This document shows positions 43,426-53,512 of a DNA stretch of 64,000 nucleotides, one piece after another. A program made the position numbers and the translations under genes. The stretch is taken from contig NC_056528.1 in the NCBI RefSeq assembly GCF_019175285.1, forward strand, positions 21,610,460 through 21,674,459, given 5' to 3'. The stretch comes from Sceloporus undulatus (lineage: Eukaryota > Chordata > Lepidosauria > Squamata > Phrynosomatidae). The stretch's first letter is position 1, and the number at the start of each line of letters is the position of its first letter. Below the pieces are notes generated by a model. It ran no database searches. It was not told where the DNA came from and worked only from the letters and a program-made list of their open reading frames with translations.

Positions 43426-43505
43426 AATAATACTATAATAATAAGCTTTGTTTTTACCCCACCTCTCTATCAAAAGACAATCAAGGCGGCTTACAATTAA
43501 AAGAA
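43426..43505 (-). mobile_element. L2-clade 3'-tail fragment
   Basis: TTTACCCCACCTCTCTATCA and ATCAAGGCGGCTTACAATTA are the antisense of the L2 3' end, preceded by an ATA-rich tail. Confidence 0.65.
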
Positions 43506-43790
43506 TCCATACAAAACCCAATCTCCCAGTTCACTATGACCTGACATTGGTCACCCAAGAGCTTCCATGGCTGAGTAGGGATTTGAACTCTGGTCTCCTG
43601 GAATCCTAGTCCAACAATCCACTATACTGTACTGTCAGGATTTATTCAGAGGTGGTTTACCATTACCTTCCTCTACGGCTTTCAGAGTGTGGCTTCTCTT
43701 AGTTCACCCAGGAGGTTTCCACAACCAAGTGGGGATTCACATACTTGTCTCCCAGAGTCCTAGTCCAATATTCAAAACATTTTGTCTCTC
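43506..43790 (-). mobile_element. tRNA-derived SINEs, two in tandem
   Basis: The first copy (to about 43632) keeps GGTCACCCAAGAGCTTCCAT, GGATTTGAACTCTGGTCTCC and CCTAGTCCAACAATCC. The second (43635-43790) keeps TTTATTCAGAGGTGGTTTAC, CCCAGGAGGTTTCC and CCTAGTCCAATATTCAAAAC. Same orientation as the copies at 42897 and 43278. Confidence 0.75.
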
Positions 43791-44096
43791 ACCAATTTTG
43801 GCATAGATACATTAATATGTTGTCTAGTGTCTCGCACTTGCCTAATCTGAAGCTTGCTGGTAGTTGTCTAGAAGGTGTGATGCCCATTTGGTTGCCCCTG
43901 TGCAGGTCTACAAGCCTTCTCTCACATGCCAGAATCCCCGCAAGGCCTTGGCATATGTTCTCTGTTATTGTTTCTTGCTTTAACCTTGGTGGAAGGTCAT
44001 ATGTTTCCTGACCAGCCTGTGGATCTTGACTAAGCCAGAAGGTCTGTTCCTTAAACCTATGCGTCAAAGAGACTTAGGCAGGCAACAAACCCTTAC

Positions 44097-44233
44097 CGTC
44101 CATCCCCCTCCGTCTGTTGTCATGTCACAGTAGACCTGGAAGCCTTCAGGATAGTGAGTGGGGAAGACCGAAAATACTCCATCCTCTTGTTGTCCACTTG
44201 TGTAGATGTCAAAACAATCCCGAGGCCGGGAGC
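44097..44233 (-). CDS. FIBCD1: FIBCD1, start of fibrinogen domain
   Basis: A 137-nt exon with acceptor TGCACTTCAG and donor GTAAGG. It encodes SRPRDCFDIYTSGQQEDGVF and SVFPTHYPEGFQVYCDMTTD, then GGGWT. This is the FReD start, including the two cysteines of the first disulphide (RDC and YCDM). Confidence 0.95.
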
Positions 44234-44361
44234 CTGAAGTGCAGAGCCGGGTGGAAGGGAATGGTGCAGAAGAGGAAGAGAGAGAGATCAAATGCAAACC
44301 AGAGCTAATTGTCTGAATTGCAACTCCGTTGCTTGAGTTCTTTGGGTGCAATCTCCCTTGC

Positions 44362-45060
44362 CTTTGTTGCTAATTGGCTGCCTTCCCTAAAACACCCTTT
44401 AAGACTAGCCAGGAGCTTGATGTGTCAGAGTGTTTTCCTACTGGCTTTGCCAAACCACCAAGGAAATATATATTTCTGTCTTTCTGTGAAGCAATCACAC
44501 ACTTGAGGCCAATGTCATATGTTACAGTAAGACTAAAGGCTTTTTGTGTTTTTTAAAGACAGCCTCAAAGTCAAATTTCAAAAGCAAAGTTCACACAGAT
44601 TTGTGGAAAACTTCATTTTAATATTAAATCAATAACAGGGACGAACTTAAGGATTTCAGTCTTTCCTTTGTTAATAAGCTTAGCAGACGTCATTTCCAGC
44701 CCGATCTGGGGAAAGGGCTGGGATCGGAATAGAATGGGATGGAACAGGTTTTATCAAATAGATTTTGCCACTAATGCCACTGGGAGTTCCCTAGCCATTC
44801 ACCAGCCAAGCTATGGCCACCAATTTAGAAGCATGGAAGTTGTGTTTGATTATGTATTATGTCTCTTCCAACTCTATAATTCTATGATTCTAAGTCAGCA
44901 GATTTGAGGTATTATGCAAAAGCAGCACTAGTTCCATTAATTCAGTGGGTTTACTCTGGATAGGACTAACAGCTGGATTTAAGCCAATGTTAATAGTGTA
45001 TTTTTATGGATAAAGATGAGGAACAATACCTTTTGGGCTTCTTTGCTTCACCTAGCTGAT
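44362..45060. other. FIBCD1: FIBCD1 intron, mostly unassigned
   Basis: Contains only a CR1 tail fragment at 44862-44892 (TCTCTTCCAACTCTATAATT, CTATGATTC). No other content recognised. Confidence 0.45.
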
Positions 45061-45300
45061 AGAATCACAGAATATTAGAGTTTGAAGGGACCCACAAGCA
45101 CCATCAACCCTCTGCCATGTAGAAGTGTACAACTCAGGCACTCCTGAAAGATACCCATCCAACCAATATTTAAAAACATCCAAAGAAAAGAGTCCATCCT
45201 CCTCAATGGCACTCTATTCCATTCTATGCCATCAATAATGACTCTTTGAACATAATTTTCCAACAAGTTATGAATCCACCTGATATTTCCATCTATTCTT
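45061..45300 (-). mobile_element. CR1-like LINE, 3' end
   Basis: AGAATCACAGAATATTAGAG, GGGACCCACAAGCACCATCA and CCTCTGCCATGTAGAAGTGT are the antisense of the CR1 3' UTR. The body continues with AGAGTCCATCCTCCTCAATG. Confidence 0.7.
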
Positions 45301-45526
45301 ATTTCATCAGTTTGCTAATCAAAATATTAAGAGGGACTTGTTCAAACGAATAATATTGGGACACTCACTTTCCTTGACTTGGAAACACTGGTTCTGTTAA
45401 TGCCATAGTTCTATTCATTCAGATGGTCAAATATCTGCCCCTGTTCCTGTCCGTTCCTTCTAATGATACCCTTTTCTTCTATTATCTGTCCCAAACGCAT
45501 AGAAGATGATAAAGCAGCTCTCATAC

Positions 45527-45686
45527 CATTGGAGCATCCCTTTGGCCGAGCGCTCCGAGATGGCGGTTTCTGAAGGTCCGCTTTGAGTCGTGGTCGTACC
45601 ACACTGCGGTCCTTCTGCAAGGTGTCCAGGATATCACTGACAGAACTGACCAGTCTGGCCATATTTGTTTGACTCTCTGAAAGCAG
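45527..45686 (-). CDS. FIBCD1: FIBCD1, stalk exon
   Basis: A 160-nt exon (acceptor TTTCTCCACACAG, donor GTATGA). It reads LLSESQTNMARLVSSVSDIL, DTLQKDRSVVRPRLKADLQK and PPSRSARPKGCSN. It is the end of the coiled-coil stalk plus the basic segment before the fibrinogen domain. The basic residues are retained compared with human. Confidence 0.94.
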
Positions 45687-45779
45687 CTGTGTGGAGAAAG
45701 AAAAGTCCCAAGCCTACCATGAGTTCCCCCTTTTTTCAACCCTTTATATATTTACCGTATATTTATTTATACTCTGAAG

Positions 45780-46320
45780 GAGAGAAGAGCCATTGTTGCC
45801 TTGTCCCAGCAGCTGGTGATGCACCCTCCCTCCATTCCAACTGCCACTGCTGTGGACTCTGAGGGACAGAAGAGCATAAAACACCCCAGCAGAGAGAATG
45901 GGAGGACCACAGTGACTGTCTAGGGCCAGAGGGAAGAAGAAGTTGCTGGTTCTATGGCGACTTGGACCTCTGCCTTCCAAGTGCCTTCTAAGAAGCAGAG
46001 CCCTCCCTTCAGTCCATCTGGTGCCCTCCAGCCATGGAGGGAGAGATGCAGGCCCAGCTCCATCAGGCCTGGCCTGAGCTAAGAAGCAGAGCCCTCCTTC
46101 CAGTCCATCTGCCTTGGTCCAGGCCTCATAGGAAAGGAAGAACTGCTGGACCTGATCTCCTTCCCCATCACCATTCCCTTCTCCTTTTGTGTTGAGTCTT
46201 TAAATTGTAAGCCTGAGGGCAGGGAACCATCTAATTCAAAATAATAATAATTGTAAGCACTCTGAGAGCCTTTAGGGCTGGAGGACTCAGTATAAATACT
46301 ATAAATAAATAAATAAATTT
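45780..46320 (+). repeat. Dispersed repeat with internal duplication and L2-type tail
   Basis: AAGAAGCAGAGCCCTCC followed by TTCAGTCCATCTG occurs at about 45988 and again, almost identical, at about 46081. Parts (CCCTCCCTCCATTCCAACTG, GAAGAAGTTGC) recur at 48355-48420. It ends TTGTAAGCACTCTGAGAGCC and GTATAAATACTATAAATA, also seen at 630-655. It looks like a SINE-type element of unknown head. Confidence 0.5.
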
Positions 46321-47175
46321 GCATGAAATAGCCTGCTTTTATTGAATTTAGAAATTGAAAGATAAAATGCTTTTCATTTATTGTTACAAAAAATGTGTCA
46401 AGTGGAACTGAGTTGTGTATTGCCCTTTTTGACACGGATAATTTACAAATTTAATAACAAATGATTTCTCACACTCTACTGGTTTTGCTGCGGAGTGAAG
46501 GATATAGAGCTAATTTCAAAAGGCTGCAAATTTTTGCTCTGGCCATTACAGAAATAAGAGTAAGGAGCCACCCCTGGTCTTAGGGTGATCTGTCAATGCC
46601 ATGAAAATGGTGAATTGGTTTCATGTCTTTTGCTTACATTTGTGAGTTAAAAATTGTGTAAGCCATAATAGGATTGGCTGGTCAACAGCATCCCATTCCC
46701 CGAGATTTTGGAGTCAAGATCTGAAACAATAGGCCAGATCTACGTGAATCACAGCAGCAATACAGGCAAGGGCTGAGTGGGGAGCTGGAATTGCTTGTGG
46801 ACCAATTGCTTGTGGAAATGGGAACAAGGGGAATCTGGGTAAAACACAATGGATCAGATAATGTGGCACATATTTTGCTGATTGTTCGAGCAAACAAATG
46901 CACACAGCAGCCACAGTGCTTGCCATCATCTCCATTCACTTACAGCACACATGGAGCAATGCTCCCCCAACCCAGACCTACACTACTGCTGAGGCTTGTA
47001 GAAAGCTCACTGGCAACCCAAAAGGAAATGTCCACATGTCCTAAGTCTCTGCTGCTAGGGATTTTGAAATTTGTCTTGACAGGTAATCCATTCCCTCCCT
47101 TATTCAAAATGGTACAGTGGAGTCAACAGGGTTCACCCACGGGGCTCTTTTCAGACTTTCCCAACCTCATTTCCA
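46321..47175. other. FIBCD1: FIBCD1 intron 2 stretch, unassigned
   Basis: No gene or known repeat. The ORF at 46791-47279 (162 codons) has no recognisable motif and runs into a transposon fragment. Confidence 0.35.
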
Positions 47176-47179
47176 TATC

Positions 47180-47370
47180 TTCCAATCATCCCAGTTTGAT
47201 AGGGCCAGGCCCAATTAAACTTCAACCATATGCCAGGAGGTTCAGACAAAAGCAAACTGCTGCAACCTCTCCCAACTAGGGAGGTCTTGTAATGAATAAT
47301 TTTTTGCCATCTTGACCATATTCCAATGTTTCTTGGCCACATGGATCCGAGTTTTCATCTGTGAAGTGTA
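47180..47370 (+). mobile_element. Copy of the CATACCCTCCAAC TIR family, internally deleted
   Basis: CAATCATCCCAGTTTGATAG at the left joins directly to CAAAAGCAAACTGCTGCAAC and TTTTTTGCCATCTTGACCAT, then GAGTTTTCATCTGTGAAGTG. The pyrimidine-rich middle is missing. Confidence 0.6.
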
Positions 47371-48040
47371 TAGCATTTCTCGTATGTGCATATTCAAGAC
47401 GCATCTGCTATTGCTCTCTGCAGAGATTTAACTTATAGAGACCCTGCCAAAGCATCAGAATGACAACTGCAGCAGCTCTAATTCAAAAGCAAGGCATCGC
47501 CAAATGGCAAAACAATAGGAATACAGAATTCCCAGGGATAAGGAATGAAGCACAAGCTGTGTGCACAGGTAACAAATATAACTGAATAATACTAAACAGC
47601 AACAGATGTTGAGCCCTAGTTTTCATTGCTACATGTTTTTTACCCCTGTGGACTATATAAGACAGTAGGGAACGGGGGGAGGAAATACTGGATTTTGGTG
47701 TTTGTAGGCTTTTTCAAATTTGAGCCTGAAACAAAAGATGAAGAATGTTCTGTTACCCTTTCCTGACCTTGATTCTACCATTACAGAAGGTGAAAAGGGG
47801 GCAGAATTGGATAATAATCTTTGACAGGGTAAAATAACATTTGCTTCCTATGGCCAAGGTTGCTGCATCACCTTTGGCCTTTAGAGAAAATGGAAGTCAT
47901 AGATCTGAAGCTTTGTTCCCAACCTCTCATTACTCTAAAGAGTGCAGAAGAGAAAGGTCTTTGCCAACCTAAATGTGTGCACTTTACCATCTATCTGTGG
48001 AACTATGATGTAGTGGAAAAGTCTCATTTGGTTGGTAGGC
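47371..48040. other. FIBCD1: FIBCD1 intron 2 stretch, unassigned
   Basis: Nothing recognised. Confidence 0.3.
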
Positions 48041-48044
48041 ATAC

Positions 48045-48150
48045 TATCCAATTGTCCCAGTTTGGCAGGGATAGCCCCATCCTACTTCTTCAAGCACTTT
48101 TACAATATCCCAGTTTCTCTTTCCTCCTCCCACTTTTTTATCTCCTCCTG
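48045..48150 (+). mobile_element. Copy of the CATACCCTCCAAC TIR family, left end
   Basis: CATACTATCCAATTGTCCCA, GTTTGGCAGGGATAGCCCCA and AATATCCCAGTTTCTCTTTC mark the left third. The rest is absent. Confidence 0.6.
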
Positions 48151-48679
48151 GCTTGACTAAAACTTGGCCTTGTCTACACCAGGCAACAAAGCTGTATCCC
48201 CCTTGATTCTGGTTCTATAGAAACACACAATGCAAGATTGTCTTAGCAATGAAAGCACTACTTTTGGGCTTTAATATGACATAAAAACTCACTTCTTGTG
48301 AGTTTCTTGTGAGTAGAACAGTAGGCACAGCTCCATCAGGTCTAGACCCAGAAGCAGATGAAGGGCCCTCCCTCCATCTCAACTGCCACTGACCCGGCCT
48401 TCGAGGGAAAGAAGAAGTTGCAAACAACAGTGCCAGCTGTAATCATCACTTCTTTTTCAAATAACATAATGATATTACATTAATTTTTCATTTACTTGCC
48501 AATCTCATTATTTGTTTTTGGGCAAGGGAAGGGGTGACACATTGAGCAAATCTTATTTCCCCAGATGAAGGCCATTTTCACGATTTTTAGTAACAAAGGT
48601 TGGAATTCTTTCTCCTCCTTGGCCTGTCCTAAATGAAATTTACCTTTTTACTTAGAGTTCAGGTTTAAACACATCCCCA

Positions 48680-48885
48680 TCAACTCCCTATTAATCCTGT
48701 AATCCCACTTTTTCAGCTGTTTTTAAAATGTCCCAGGTTCTCTCTCCTCCTTTCAGTTTTCCCCTTCATCCTTACCTTACTTCAGTTGCTGCTAATGGAG
48801 TTTAAAGTGCAAGAGTAGTTTGTGTTCGGTTAACTCAGCAGGGAAGAGAGGAGCATTGAATCTTGCTCTTCCCGACAGGTCATTT
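48680..48885 (+). mobile_element. Copy of the CATACCCTCCAAC TIR family, partial
   Basis: CTGTTTTTAAAATGTCCCAG, CCTTACCTTACTTCAGTTGC and AAAGTGCAAGAGTAGTTTGT in family order. Truncated by a SINE fragment (48895-48945) on the right. Confidence 0.6.
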
Positions 48886-48894
48886 GAACCCTTC

Positions 48895-48945
48895 CCAGAG
48901 ACCTACTCGAACACTCAAACCACTACATGACACTGGCTTGCTATA
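48895..48945 (-). mobile_element. tRNA-derived SINE head fragment
   Basis: AGACCTACTCGAACACTCAA and ACCACTACATGACACTGGC are the reversed pol III head only. Confidence 0.6.
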
Positions 48946-49054
48946 ATGACTATTGTATCTATATTGTCCCTCCTTCTCTTTTAAACAGTTCTTGGAAGAA
49001 AACTATTCAAATATTTCCTACTGGAAATGACTCTGACATTGCAACCCTCTTCTA

Positions 49055-49390
49055 GGGTTTTCTTGATAAAATTTATTCAGAGAAGATATGCCATTGCCTT
49101 CCTCTGAGGCTGAGAGTATGTGACTTGCCTGAGGCCAACCAGTGGGTTTCCATAGCTGAGCAAGGATTCAAACCCAGGTCTCCCAGAGTCCTCATCCAAC
49201 ATTCAAATTAGACCATATTGCCTCTCATAGTATTGTCTTGGCAAGATTTGATTGCCATTGCCTTCCTCTAAGGCTGATAGAGAATGATGGACTTAAGGTC
49301 AGCTACTGGGTTTGCATGGCTGAGTGGGGATTTGAACCCCAGTTTCTTAGAGTTCTAGTCTAATACTCAGACCACCACACTACATGGGTG
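49055..49390 (-). mobile_element. Two tRNA-derived SINEs in tandem
   Basis: The first copy (49055-49227) has CTCTGAGGCTGAGAGTATGT, CCAGTGGGTTTCCATAGCTG and AGGATTCAAACCCAGGTCTC. The second (49228-49390) has TTGGCAAGATTTGATTGCC, CTACTGGGTTTGCATGGC and GGATTTGAACCCCAGTTTC. Same strand; the second lacks the extreme tail. Confidence 0.78.
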
Positions 49391-49509
49391 TGTGTTCTAG
49401 AATGGCCAAAATATGTCCATGTGTTTCTATAAATGTCTTCCTGCCACTTTCTGGACCAGTGGGAGTTGCTGGAGACTATTCAAGGAAAGCCCCATATAAA
49501 TCAAATTAT

Positions 49510-49744
49510 GGGCCCGAACAGACAGGCCAAAATAAAGCTGCTTTGAGTCACTTTGGAGATATGCTGTTTAAATGACACACACATCTTAAGAGGCCAGAAG
49601 CTGTGCCAAAGCTGCGCTCTAGTCCTTAGGCCTGGAGCATGGCTTTGGCGTGGCTTCCAGACTCTTAAGACGCATGCATCATTTAAACAACATACCTCCA
49701 AAGTGACCCAAAGTAACTTTATTTTGGCCTGTCTGTTCGGGCCC
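49510..49744. mobile_element. Near-perfect foldback MITE, 235 bp
   Basis: GGGCCCGAACAGACAGGCC at the left is exactly mirrored by GGCCTGTCTGTTCGGGCCC at the right. Inward, CACTTTGGAGATATGCTGTT mirrors AACATACCTCCAAAGTG and GAGGCCAGAAGC mirrors GGCTTCCAGACTC, so each arm is over 100 bases. No coding capacity. The terminal motif is loosely like the ACAGACCGCC family at 37003. Confidence 0.8.
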
Positions 49745-49788
49745 AAAAGTAATCCACTAATGAAGTTTTAGTGCTGAGCTTTTGTGAG

Positions 49789-49955
49789 GAGTTGTTGCTG
49801 TGTGCCTTCATGTTGTTCCCAATTTATGGCAACTTTAAGGTAACCCTAACATGGGTTTTTTTTCAGAGGAGGTTTTCCACTGTCTTGTCCTAAGGCTAAG
49901 GGTCACTGATCTCCAGAGTTGCAGTCCACACTAGCTCTCCTCACTCCAGCACTGG
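49789..49955 (-). mobile_element. tRNA-derived SINE, tail and body
   Basis: GTTGTTGCTGTGTGCCTTCA, CCAATTTATGGCAACTTTAA and CAGAGGAGGTTTTCCACTGT are the reversed BovB-like tail and body. Confidence 0.75.
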
Positions 49956-50387
49956 CTTTCCCCACTCAATTGAACTTCACCTGAATATTCAGAATTGAAA
50001 TGGCTAGCCATTTTGTGGCACGATTATGCAGCCTTCCTTGCACTATACTATAGGGAAGTAATAGCTGTTCTCTTTTTCTCTAACCTTGCCTCAGGCATCA
50101 GTACCGAATTTACAGTGCCTCGGTCTGTGCTCCAATCAAAATACAGAAAAGTTCACTGAGGTAAGCCAATATCCTGAGGGCTTACCAGCATTTAACTACC
50201 TTTCTGGCAAATTACCTCTCAAGACGTACGTGCAAAACATGTACATATTTTCTTTTCTCCCTTCAAACTGTCTAACCTTTCCAGTTTTCCTGCACCTACA
50301 CCCACAAGAAGAAGATAACAGCTAAAAACTATTACAGGGTTTTATTTTTGGTGCTCAGCAGTTGCTCTTACAAGTCTTCTCTACTCA

Positions 50388-50790
50388 TACCCTCTAACCA
50401 TCCCAATTTGGCAGACAATCCCAATTAACCCCCTGCCATTCCACTTTTTGGGCTTCTTTTTAAATGTCCAAGTTTCTCTTTCCTCTTCCCATTTCCCCTC
50501 TTTGTCTTTTAATTGCTGCAAACTGAGTTAAAAGTGCAGAAGTAATTGTAACTGAATTAACTAAGCAGTGAGGAGAGGGAAGGAGAGAATGGGATCTTAC
50601 CCTTGCTTTTCTACTCCTTCTTCTCCCTCTCTTTCCTGAGTAGATGCAGCCAAAAGCAAACTTCTGCAATTTGCCCTTGCTTATCTTTGCTAACCTATTC
50701 ATCACTTTTGCCATCTTGCCCACACTCTGATGTTGCTTGGCCACACATTGAGTTTTCATCTGTGAGATGCTGGAGGACATACTATGTGTG
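50388..50790 (+). mobile_element. Fullest copy of the CATACCCTCCAAC TIR family
   Basis: The left end CATACCCTCTAACCATCCC and the right end GAGATGCTGGAGGACATA are inverted. Between them are TTTTAAATGTCCAAGTTTCT, a pyrimidine block, AATTGCTGCAAACTGAGTTA, AAAGTGCAGAAGTAATTG, CAAAAGCAAACTTCTGCAAT and TTCATCTGTGAGATG. About 400 bases, no protein: a non-autonomous DNA element, probably hAT-like by size and ends. Confidence 0.7.
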
Positions 50791-51029
50791 GCATCCAAGA
50801 TAGTAAGAGTTCTGGATAAGCTGGATGTGCGGTGGATGAGAAGGGACTGAATGGGGTTTCAGAAACATACATCACTATATTCCATCTCACAACCTTGTTC
50901 ATTTGAAATGCTTTGGGGGAAGGAAATGGAGGAAAATGTTCCCATGCCTTCTAGAGGGCATTTAGGGCCAAACTTTTGTGTTTTAATAAGTATTTTGAAA
51001 AAGATAATTCAAAAGGACAAACAAATAAG

Positions 51030-51445
51030 TCCCAGAACAAATAAAGCCTGTACTCTCCCTAGAAGCCAAGATGACGAAACTGAGACTGTCATACTTTGGC
51101 CATATCATGGGAAGACATGACATGTTAGACAAGACAATAATGCTTGGCAAGGGAGAAGGCAGTAGGAAAAGAGGAAGACTGCTGGATATACAGTGGGCCC
51201 TCTCCTTACAGAGGGGATCCGTTCCAGAAATCTATATATGCTCGTGCCCCATTAAAAACAATGAAGCACATGCTTGCAGCTTGGGACAACGTGCACACCA
51301 TGTGTGCACGCTATTACTTTGGTGCATGGCTTCCGCATAAGCTGGAAGCCGCATATAGTGCACCCACATATGGCACGGGAGCACTGTACTCCATCAAGGA
51401 AGCCACGGCTGCTCTGAGACTGCAAGGCCTGAGCAGAGTCGTTTA
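51030..51445 (+). mobile_element. RTE/BovB fragment split by a Tigger-like MITE
   Basis: EAKMTKLRLSYFGHIMGRHD, LDKTIMLGKGEGSRKRGR is the BovB C-terminus (51050-51188). After the insert it resumes IKEATAALRLQGLSRVV (51392-51442). Confidence 0.7.
51189..51388 (+). mobile_element. Tigger-like MITE, 200 bp
   Basis: TACAGTGGGCCCTCTCCTTA on the left and GGGAGCACTGTA on the right, with TA at both ends, inserted in BovB. Interior CTTCCGCATAAGCTGGAAGC. Related pieces at 33330 and 38453. Confidence 0.65.
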
Positions 51446-52020
51446 GTATAAGGTGATTTGTTTTCCCATACTTTAGTAATTTCCTTAGAAAGTGCTGCTA
51501 CTCTCTTCTTTCTATCTTTAATTTATACTCCAAGAAATTGGTATCTCCCAATAGTTTGTGTTTGCAGTGGCATTCTGCTGTTATTTTCTAGAGAAAATTC
51601 TTCTAAAGGCACATTACTTCTTTTTTTATGTGACTGCTGAAATTGAACAAGATTTTTGGTCCAAGTATGTTTGTTCTTCTGTATGGTATTGTAACTCTTT
51701 ATGTATGACATTTCTTTACACTATTAAAGAAATACAAAACCCCCCGGTTTGAACATGTTCGAAACCATTTAAATCATGTCTATAAAACTCAAAATAGGAG
51801 TTCTATAAATGTATAAATTGTAAAATTACGAATAATTGAATATAATTGGGTATACTGTATACTTGTGTAGCCAGTTATGCAATATATACTACACTACATA
51901 ATATACCTCGTATGCACTAATACTGTAATATGAATTTTTGATTTGAGGGTGACCTTTTTTTAAAACCGCAGTATCTGCCCATGTCATGCTTCCAGTCCAT
52001 CATCTTTTGGCCTCTCGCGG
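51446..52020. other. FIBCD1: FIBCD1 intron stretch, AT-rich
   Basis: No gene. GAGGGTGACCTTTTTTTAAA (about 51945) recurs loosely as GGGGGTAACCTTTTTTTGAG at 57544, suggesting a shared unnamed repeat. Confidence 0.35.
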
Positions 52021-52024
52021 CCAG

Positions 52025-52385
52025 AGCTCCCACACTGCACAACCTCCAACATTTCACCAATAAAAACATAGACATGTTTGGCCGAGCAGCACTGGAGTGT
52101 GATCAAGATGCCAAACATTATTTATGAAGAAGAAAACATAAGCTAAGAAAGGCTGTAGCAGTTTGCTTTTGACTGAGCCTACTGGGAAAGGCAAGAGTCC
52201 GATCCCTCCTCTCCTCTCTCCCCTCCTGAGTTAAATGAATGCAAACTACTTTTGCACTTTGAACTCAGCTGAACTGAAATAAGTTAAGGAGAAATGGGAG
52301 AAGTGGAATGAGGACAGAGAAGCTGGAACATTTTAAAAGTGGGACAGAAGAGGTTTAATCAGGACAGGCCCTTTCTCAGTTGGAG
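52025..52385 (-). mobile_element. Copy of the CATACCCTCCAAC TIR family
   Basis: Reverse orientation: CCTCCAACATTTCACCAATA, GATCAAGATGCCAAACAT, GTAGCAGTTTGCTTTTGACT, CTACTTTTGCACTTTGAACT and GAACATTTTAAAAGTGGGAC. It ends about 100 bases from the FIBCD1 exon at 52488. Confidence 0.7.
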
Positions 52386-52487
52386 GGTGGGATTCCACAT
52401 ATATCATGTGTAGTAGCGGTGGTGCTGTGTGCGTGGGGAGTAGATACATTCAGATTTTTATCTCACCATTTCACTCCTTTCTCTCAC

Positions 52488-52964
52488 CTGTATGAGGCGG
52501 CCTTGCTCATTCTGCAGGGCGTTCAACTCCTGCCCCATCGCGCTGTGCCCCTTCTTCAAACCTTCACAGTCTGTTCTTAGCTGACTGGCATGGGCAAGTA
52601 ACTTGGACATCTCATCTGACAAGCCATTCAACAAAGCTCTCTCCTGTCCCTTTGATGACTTTGTCTCTATGCTGTGATCAGTCATGGCCCTCAGGAGCGA
52701 CGACTGGAGGCCCTCCAGGCGAGTGAAGCCATTGTCCTGATCTAGGCAATTGGGGTCAATGAAAATATTGATGCGAGAGCTGTCAGCTTTCTCGATGGTC
52801 ACCAAGGCATTGGTTTGATCAGGATTGGTGCTGATGACAGGTGGGGATTCTGTAACCGGCGAGTGATAGTGGTTCATTAACAAAATGGCACCCGTGACTG
52901 TAACAGCGAGGAGGATGGCCACGGAAAGGAGGATGGTGCACAAGACATAACCGCAGCTCATTCT
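52488..52964 (-). CDS. FIBCD1: FIBCD1, transmembrane and coiled-coil exon
   Basis: A 477-nt exon (acceptor TCTGTGTTTCTAG, donor GTGAGA). It begins with Arg-Met-SCGYVLCTILLSVAILL and a single membrane segment of about 23 residues (to AILLMNHYH). The ectodomain follows with VTIEKADSSRINIFIDPNCL and a helical stalk with a heptad-like pattern ending ALQNEQGRLIQ. The internal Met aligns with human Pro, so it is probably not the start codon. The cytoplasmic N-terminus (about 24 residues in human, in a separate exon) was not found in the window. Joined with the five exons downstream it gives 436 residues, which together with that exon matches the human length of about 461. Confidence 0.94.
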
Positions 52965-53419
52965 CTAGAAACACAGAGAGAAGGGACATTTGTTGTAAGG
53001 GCAACAGAAAAATGCCAAGTGCAAATGGTGATGAAGGTACCACTTGTTTTCCAGCCGCAGTGCTTTTGTGAACCATAGATATTTCCTCTCCACTCACATG
53101 CAGCTACATCTCTGGAACTATAAAAGCAACTAAAAGTTGCAGTTACTCCACAAAGAAGTGAACCTATTTCTCATTAAGTTACATTTGAAATATAATGTAG
53201 TTACATTACACTTTTTGTTTTGTTGGCATACACAGCTGATTTGTATAAACTTAACAGGAGATGTTTTTAAAGGGAAAAAACATGTTATAGATTATCACAC
53301 TAACTGGGTAAAAAAAACCTTCCCCCCCTTTATCTGAGAGGTTAGCTTCAGTTCTGGAGTTTTTGCTCAAAATCCCTCCTGCCAGGCCCTGACTTTTGCC
53401 ACGCAGGTGTTGGCTCCTC

Positions 53420-53512
53420 TGGGGTAGAACTGCCTTCTCTGTGGTGAAGCAGGGCCTCCTCTGGGGTATCACCCAGTGCGGGCCACATCACCGCACCCAC
53501 TAATGATGCCGC
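53420..53512. mobile_element. hAT-like end fragment
   Basis: GGGTATCACCCAGTGCGGGC and CACTAATGATGCCGCTG resemble the terminal part of the element at 60952-61953 (GTGTCACC, CTAGTGACACCACTG). Confidence 0.45.

Noticed and set aside
42897-43790. CRISPR-like array
   Set aside because: Repeated units are diverged SINEs in a eukaryotic intron, without regular spacers.
46791-47279. 162-codon plus-strand ORF
   Set aside because: No recognisable motif, and its last third lies in a copy of the TIR family.
49510-49744. Protein-coding ORFs of 72-81 codons on both strands
   Set aside because: They arise from the two arms of a palindromic MITE and mirror each other.
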